Positions 58,775 to 64,000 of a DNA stretch of 64,000 bases are shown piece after piece (the stretch's first letter is position 1; each line of letters begins with the position of its first letter). Source of the stretch: Podaxis mareebaensis. Its lineage: Eukaryota; Basidiomycota; Agaricomycetes; Agaricales; Agaricaceae. Location: positions 1-64,000 of the forward strand of contig JAEUWP010000058.1 of assembly GCA_018524725.1 (NCBI GenBank), given 5' to 3'. The notes below the pieces were generated by a model, which saw only the letters and a program-made list of their open reading frames with translations, searched no databases and was not told the origin of the DNA. A program made the translations under genes and the position numbers.

Positions 58775-59641
58775 ATGAAACTCCTTCCAGGGCTATTTTA
58801 TTTCGCTTGTATCATACTTCTGGGTGTCCGCCTCCGCCCATTACATCATTCCACCTCGACCTCTGTTACCACAGTCCTCTGGTGGCGGAGGGAACTTGAC
58901 CTTTGGTTCGGATGGATGTATAGTCTCCTGACCGCGCTCACCACCCGGCTGCGCAAACCCAGTTCCAGCAGCCTTCCCTTGACTATTGCTGACTCGGCGC
59001 ACATATGTCTTCCGTGGTGGAGAGTGGACGGATATGTGAAGAGTATAGCTTCCCGGTCCCCCAACCTATGGGCGTCGTATATGCCCTTGACCGCAGCTGT
59101 GGATGACGTTCGAGTATTTATAGCGGCGCAGGCCGGTGATCAAATGAAAGAGCTGATGGTGAGTCAGAGGACTCTAGTTGATCACCAAGTGTTCCTGTGT
59201 TTGCCTTGGTCAGTGGATGATTTGAGAACAGTTTGTCACCAGTGGCTAAATATACTGGTGTTCCATGATATTCTTTGTCAAGCTGCTCTCCTTTCATGTT
59301 CCTATTTTTGATTAACTTGTAACAGACCGGGATCCTTCATGATTTTATTGATTGGATCTTCACAAACCTGCTCATTGTTGTTCGTCGCCTACTAATGAAC
59401 ATGTTATCGTGTTCTGAACGCTCACTGACCAATTCATTTTTACATACGCAGCGGAAAGTCCTCGCCGTGTGTCAAACTGCATCCCATCCCCTGTTAGAGC
59501 TCCCGGGACCGGGGAGTGTTCCTCTAATCACGGAGCTCGAAGAACTGGGCGACCTGGCAGGTGAGCCTCCATTCCCATCTGGCTAGCTGTCAGAAGGATG
59601 TTCAAGTGGGCTGTTGTTCTTCTATTACAGGTCAAGTGTAG
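58775..59641 (+). CDS. small membrane-anchored protein, unknown
   Basis: Three exons (58775-59158, 59452-59560, 59631-59641) join in phase to give 167 residues, with good GTGAGT/GTGAGC donors. The first segment (MKLLPGLFYFACIILLGVRL) is a signal anchor, followed by an amphipathic Arg/Trp-rich region (WWRRELDLWFGWMYSLLTA) and a predominantly polar C-terminal domain with VFIAAQAGDQMKELM and LLELPGPGSVPLITELEELG. I do not recognise a family. The clean splice phases favour a real gene, but the protein is short and no domain supports it. Confidence 0.5.
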
Positions 59642-60460
59642 TATTTATTTATGAATCAATATTTTTGTACTTTTGCCCTCTAATCGGAAAATAGCACTAC
59701 CGCCACGTTTGGAGCCTGTGTCCTCGGCCGTGGGTGCCGCTCATAGTACGCTCTATTTTGAGGCTCGCTAGTGCTTGGCATAACGTTAGTGTGGAAGGAC
59801 TAGTGGCGATGTTCTAGCGCGTTCGGATGTGAGAATACCCCATAATCATCTGCGAAAGTTGCAGGTTCATAAAATAGCAACAGCGTAACAACCAGAAATC
59901 GCGATAAACTGTCGTTATATAAATATGACACATCGCCAAATCACGTTCAAGTCAGCTTTCGACGGCGGACGAAGGCCACGGATACACGGGAGGGCCAAAT
60001 GATGGCAACCACGAGTTTTTAATGGTCGGACGGCCGACGCAGAGACTCCATTACAATATAAATGACGCCGGGAAATGTTGGTGACTGGGAACCTGGACGT
60101 CGGTTCTGAAAAGGTCCTGAGAATCAATCAATTAGGTCTAGATGGCACAGCTTTTGGCCCCCCTCGCTACACTGTGTAGATCGGAAATACACGCACAACC
60201 AGGAACGTATGTCGTTTCCAATGAGAATGATACATGTAGCTACGATACAAACAGGTCGTGGCGTAATAGCTGAAGGGAGGCACAGAGTAGTGTGGATAGC
60301 AACGAAGGGTATAGTCGCAAGTTCGAGAAAATCGGATGTTTTCGGGGCAGGGAGTTAATGAAAGCAATGACGGAAGCAAGCAACTAGCAAAGGATAATAA
60401 AACACGTTAGAAGAATATGAGAAAGGGTAGGAAAGGCTAGGGAATCAGAGTGCCGCTGCT
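59642..60460. other. intergenic, no supported gene
   Basis: Convergent 3' flanks of the 58.8-kb gene and the membrane-protein gene at 60.5 kb. Frames at 59915-60127 and 60167-60379 on the minus strand have no domain. Confidence 0.4.
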
Positions 60461-62211
60461 TCATGTTCTCCGTTCAGGATCGCTTTGGGGTGTCACATCT
60501 GGAGGCGCGATGTACGGAGGGGGTAGTTCGCGAACGACTTGTCCGGCATCCTGGTGCTGATATACGATTTCGCTTTCGATGGGACTCAAGGCGGCTGCCT
60601 GTAACGAGTCTGAACGGGCAGGCCATACGGGGTGCCCCGCGGATCCAGAAGGTATGGCAGACCGTGCCAAAATGGAGCCGTCCGCCTCAGACATGGCTTC
60701 TTGCGCGGCTTCCTGGCCTTTAGATCGGCGGACAGATCGTGCCGGGAAGTTGGCGAAACTTGGTCGATTGCGAAGGTTTGCCCCAGAGCCCGAGGATAAC
60801 CTATTGGAGTCATCCACACTGACAGACTCATTATATGGTTCTGATCCATAGGACAGCGTTTGCACACCGGGGGAAAAGGTGGTTTTGTTGGGTGACGTTG
60901 TCGTGGAACCACCTGAGCCAAGGAAGTTATTGATAGAAAGCACTTGCCCGGAAGACCCGCCATCAACAAACTGCCGAGGGAAAGTGTCCTGTCCGCTCTC
61001 TTCTAGTTCCAAGGCCTTCCTCCTACGCATGTACAACCACGTCCCAACTCCTCCAACGATGAGCAAGAGCAAAACCACAGACACAACGACACCGACGATG
61101 ATAGAAGTCCGTCGTTTTGCATCATGTGCCGCCTTGCGCTCCGCTTCTTGTTGATTGAGCTCAGCCTGAGTCGTGGTGATCGTGCCGAAACCAATGCAAT
61201 CAACATTTGTCGAGCCTGAAAGGAATGAATCAGGTATATTGATCCAAGGCGCTGGGCGGTGGGCTCACCAGTAGTGGATACAAACTGCGTGCCATCAGCC
61301 CATCGCCCAAGTCTGCAGAGTTATGAACAACCGTTGGTAGGTCAGCATGGGTAGAACTTACGAATCGACGACGCCCGCTGTGGAATAAGTGAGCATTTAT
61401 GTTCGTCATAGAACAGGCTCATACGCACCAAATAACACAGTGCCGGGGTCCGCACGATTGATGTAAACGACAGCGTTGTCGGTCGACGGGACGGTAATAT
61501 TAGTCAGTACTGGCGAATTCCTTGCGTCCAGGACAACCGTGTATGGAGGGCTCCCCCCGTTGATATTCAACCTCCAAGGCTGACACGTCTCGAGAGTTGC
61601 TTTCCCATCTTGCGTAACGTTAGATGTGATAGTAAAGTCGCGTGGGGCTGGAGGAGCAAAGCAATTGCTGGAATTGGGATCTGAAAGCACATCAGGGATG
61701 AAATCCAGGAATGTCCGAATCCGCCCTCACTTTCGACAACCTCGAAAATCGTCCCAGAAGTCCCACCTGTATTCCGATCCGAGTCCACCATTTGTAGAAT
61801 GAGTTTTGTACCTAATAAGACGTGAGCGCTCATGGGCGGATTATCCTCGAGCGTTCTACTCACCGACCGGATGTGTTGGTGTCCAGCTCAACGTGTTGTT
61901 GTCAACTCCGACAAGCGTAGTAATGGGCTGGCCTCCTTGAGGGAATGCCATCATATAATACGGTGGACTGCCAGAGTAATTCCCGGCTGTTGCATTTTTG
62001 GGATTTGGGAAAACTACCAGGCGGAATTCAAAGCACGCTGGGACTCTAGTTGAGACGAACTGAAGAAAGGTTGAGGTAGGTTATCGCAAGAGCTAGTACG
62101 ACTCACATCCTCCCTAAACTTCCAGCCAAAGGTCTGGTTGGAGTTCTGGCCCAATGCCTGCAGAACAAGAGTCGAAAAGGTGACAAGCCGTAGAATAAAG
62201 TGAAACCGCAT
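60461..62211 (-). CDS. single-pass membrane protein with Ser/Thr-rich tail
   Basis: A type I membrane protein of unknown function common in Agaricomycetes. It starts at 62211 with a signal peptide (MRFHFILRLVTFSTLVLQAL) and a short extracellular segment (QNSNQTFGWKFREDV). Exons then give GNYSGSPPYYMMAFPQGGQP, TLVGVDNNTLSWTPTHPVG, LILQMVDSDRNTGGTSGTIF, a block FAPPAPRDFTITSNVTQDGK, LNINGGSPPYTVVLDARNSP, and TQFVSTT before a Cys-containing loop. One membrane helix lies at about TSIIVGVVVSVVLLLLIVGG, followed by a basic stop-transfer (LYMRRRK) and a cytoplasmic Ser-rich tail with PPP and PPYIAPPD. The extracellular part looks like repeated beta-sandwich domains (SPPYTVV and SPPYYM). Such an architecture suggests a sensor or adhesion role, which is inference only. 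Confidence 0.7.
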
Positions 62212-63318
62212 TTTCTGTAGGAAGCCTTGTACCCAGTACAGGTGAGGGAAGGAAATGAAAAGAGGGGGCCGAGAAAGGAGCGACTAGCGCGGATGAAGAT
62301 CTTATAATCTCCAAAAAGCAGTGCCTAGGGACGAAATGGATATACGTAAGGAACACGAGTATTGGATGTGACTCAGCGCCCAATGTAAACTTGCTGCGGC
62401 ACTCACCGAAGAGGACTGGAGGTCCTGACCTCCGAAAGAAACGAGAACACTAACCAGAGGGTAAGGAACAAGAGAGAAACGATGGGAGAGGTGTCTAGAA
62501 GCACCGCCAGATGTGGATGTTGATGCCGGTATGAATAGCTCCCTTGTTGCCATTTGCTGTCATTGTAATGGGCATGTTCTCTCACAGAGCAACATCTGCC
62601 TGGAAATGTCACCATCAGTTTCATCAAGAAGACTGTCCCAAAGCGATTGATGTAAACCGGCACGAACCAGTGACCGAGCGATACTTAATGGATAACGGCC
62701 CGTATAGGCCTCTACAAATGACAGTTGTGACCCGCATGATACGCAAGTCCCTCCAACAGCACACTGCCTCAGGTAGTTGAGGATATTTGTCGCCACCTTA
62801 TGAACGGAGGATCCGCATACTTTTGAGTCTCTGCCACCATTCGTATCATGGTCGTTCGGGAATTATGGCTGAAATTAGAAGCTACCCCTGACCAGGATTA
62901 GTGTTCGCTATGCACCACCGAAGGATTGATCCCCTGACTAAGCGAGTTCGCAATTGAGGGAGTATGGTGGCAAGACCGCTATATTTCGAACGTAATCCCT
63001 AGACAATGACTGCGCTTTAACTCGTGCTAACAAGGTGGTGGGCTTAAACGCCGAGAGTGGTGCTGTCGGCGATTGAGACTCCGGAAAGGTGGTCCTGCAG
63101 GGTAAATTAAGACTGAGGAACCAGTCTAACAAAAGGGGGATGTGGAGGAAGTGGAGGGGCACAGGAGCTATATAACATCTAGCTCCTTCACGTGAGAGTA
63201 CTCTTTTGCCGTCCTGGCGGACTCGGGGCAAGATCCCAGATAGTGGAGGTGAAAAAAATACATTGTCCAACAGGTTTCGAACTAGTCTCCATTCAGGGAC
63301 CGAGAAATACGGTGACTC
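62212..63318. other. intergenic, no supported gene
   Basis: About 1.1 kb. Frames at 62302-62553, 62403-62663 and 62938-63270 (-) are open but show no recognisable domain or linked exons. Confidence 0.4.
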
Positions 63319-64000
63319 CTAGAGCTGCGCCAATACTACTTTCGCGTCTGTTATGGTAAGGTTGCTTGGAACCTCCTCCACCGCGATTGAGCTGACTTTC
63401 CCATCATCGACAACAATTACGTAGCGCTGAATCGCCCAATTACTTGAGAATTTGTTATGTACTCCCACTTGTTCTCACCTTTGAACGAGGCCCTCCAAGG
63501 CGTGCAGAGGCGTCAAATAGGAGTCCCATGGATCCCGTGAATGTGCCCTTATCATCGGCTATAAACCGCACGTCTATTGAGGCGGGGTCAAGCTTGCCCC
63601 ACGAGAGTACTAGTGCTCTAGTGCTTACTTGTGCCTTCCGGTGCCAATTTCTCCTTCCACGCCCTTTGATGAGTGAGTATACGTGCAGCGATTAGTTGTT
63701 AGCTTAGCTATTCACTTCATCACGAAAACATCATTAACGGAAACGACATAGATGTTTTTGACGTCTTTTGCCCTGAAATCGTCGTAGGCCTTGATATATG
63801 CAGGTATTTGAGCACTGCAAGTTCCCGTAAAGGCACCGGGAACACCGATCTAGGAAACAGTGTGGATAGCTCGATTCCGTGATGACTCCAGATCAGAAGA
63901 GATAGCTTACAATGATGTTTTTCCCGGCGAGATCAAGCTGTATGGTCTCATCAGCAGCGTTCTCTTTGAGATCCGTGGCAGCAGGGATGGTTGCTCCCGC
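63319..64000 (-). CDS. peroxiredoxin (AHP1/PMP20 type), 5' end beyond window
   Basis: A thiol peroxidase of the Prx5-like class. The frame runs off the right edge; the start is not in the window. Exons read IGVPGAFTGTCSAQIPAYIK, with the peroxidatic Cys in GAFTGTC (T-x-x-C), then YVVSVNDVFVMK, a short exon AWKEKLAPEG, VRFIADDKGTFTGSMGLLFD and ASARLGGPRSK, and RYVIVVDDGKVSSIAVE, ending at 63319-63321. Introns are short with GT..AG ends. The Gly where many relatives have Pro before Cys (GAFTGTC) is a minor variation. It reduces hydrogen peroxide and organic peroxides, and is probably cytosolic or peroxisomal. Confidence 0.88.

Noticed and set aside
63231..63310. possible tRNA-like T-arm (GGTTTCGAAC) near 63.27 kb
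   Set aside because: No matching acceptor, D-arm or anticodon arm could be fitted; no tRNA gene called anywhere in the window.

Overview
The window looks like a piece of a basidiomycete (Agaricomycete mushroom) genome. Genes are split by many introns of about 45-70 bp with GT..AG ends, and the families are typical of these fungi: a basidiomycete-type cytochrome P450 expansion, DUF6533 membrane proteins, a NACHT NTPase, a CAP59-type glycosyltransferase, a CDC12-class septin, Argonaute and a secreted DUF1524-type nuclease. I could not name the species. Exon boundaries were assigned by eye from reading-frame continuity and GT/AG sites.

Layout. 1-1.2 kb: a stretch with no CpG dinucleotides and no recognisable gene. 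2.7-4.2 kb: NACHT NTPase (-). 4.8-16.5 kb: a duplicated module made of a P450 facing a DUF6533 membrane-protein gene; P450 copy 1 and DUF6533 copies A and C are broken, P450 copy 2 and DUF6533 copy B look intact. 17-18.2 kb: unknown protein. 18.4-19.4 kb: a 1,034-bp non-autonomous Mutator-like transposon. 20.6-22.2 kb: a further DUF6533 gene (+). 22.4-24.3 kb: CAP59-type glycosyltransferase (+). 25-29.7 kb: HAM1-like protein and EOS1 N-glycosylation protein (both -). 30.2-33.9 kb: Argonaute (-), divergent from a PTC7-like PP2C phosphatase (34.9-37.05 kb, +).

39.2-49.7 kb is an old, CpG-free, decayed host gene split by a full-length Copia retrotransposon (40,194-48,174, - strand, 648-bp LTRs, ACAAC target duplication). 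50-64 kb is mostly housekeeping: a putative gene (-), RRP42 exosome subunit (-), CDC12-class septin (-), a decayed DUF1524/HNH secreted nuclease (-), 20S proteasome beta-7/PRE4 (+), a small unknown membrane protein (+), a single-pass membrane protein (-) and a peroxiredoxin running off the right edge (-).

The strongest signal is mutational. All 17 LTR-LTR differences in the Copia element are transitions and 16 lie in CpG context; all four stops in its polyprotein are TGA codons explained by CGA>TGA; a premature stop in the DUF1524 gene has the same form; and the host gene around the element has no CpG for about 2.3 kb. Together this suggests repeat-directed CpG methylation followed by deamination, acting at different ages on neighbouring sequences. 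I did not find a clearly new multi-gene defence or biosynthetic system.
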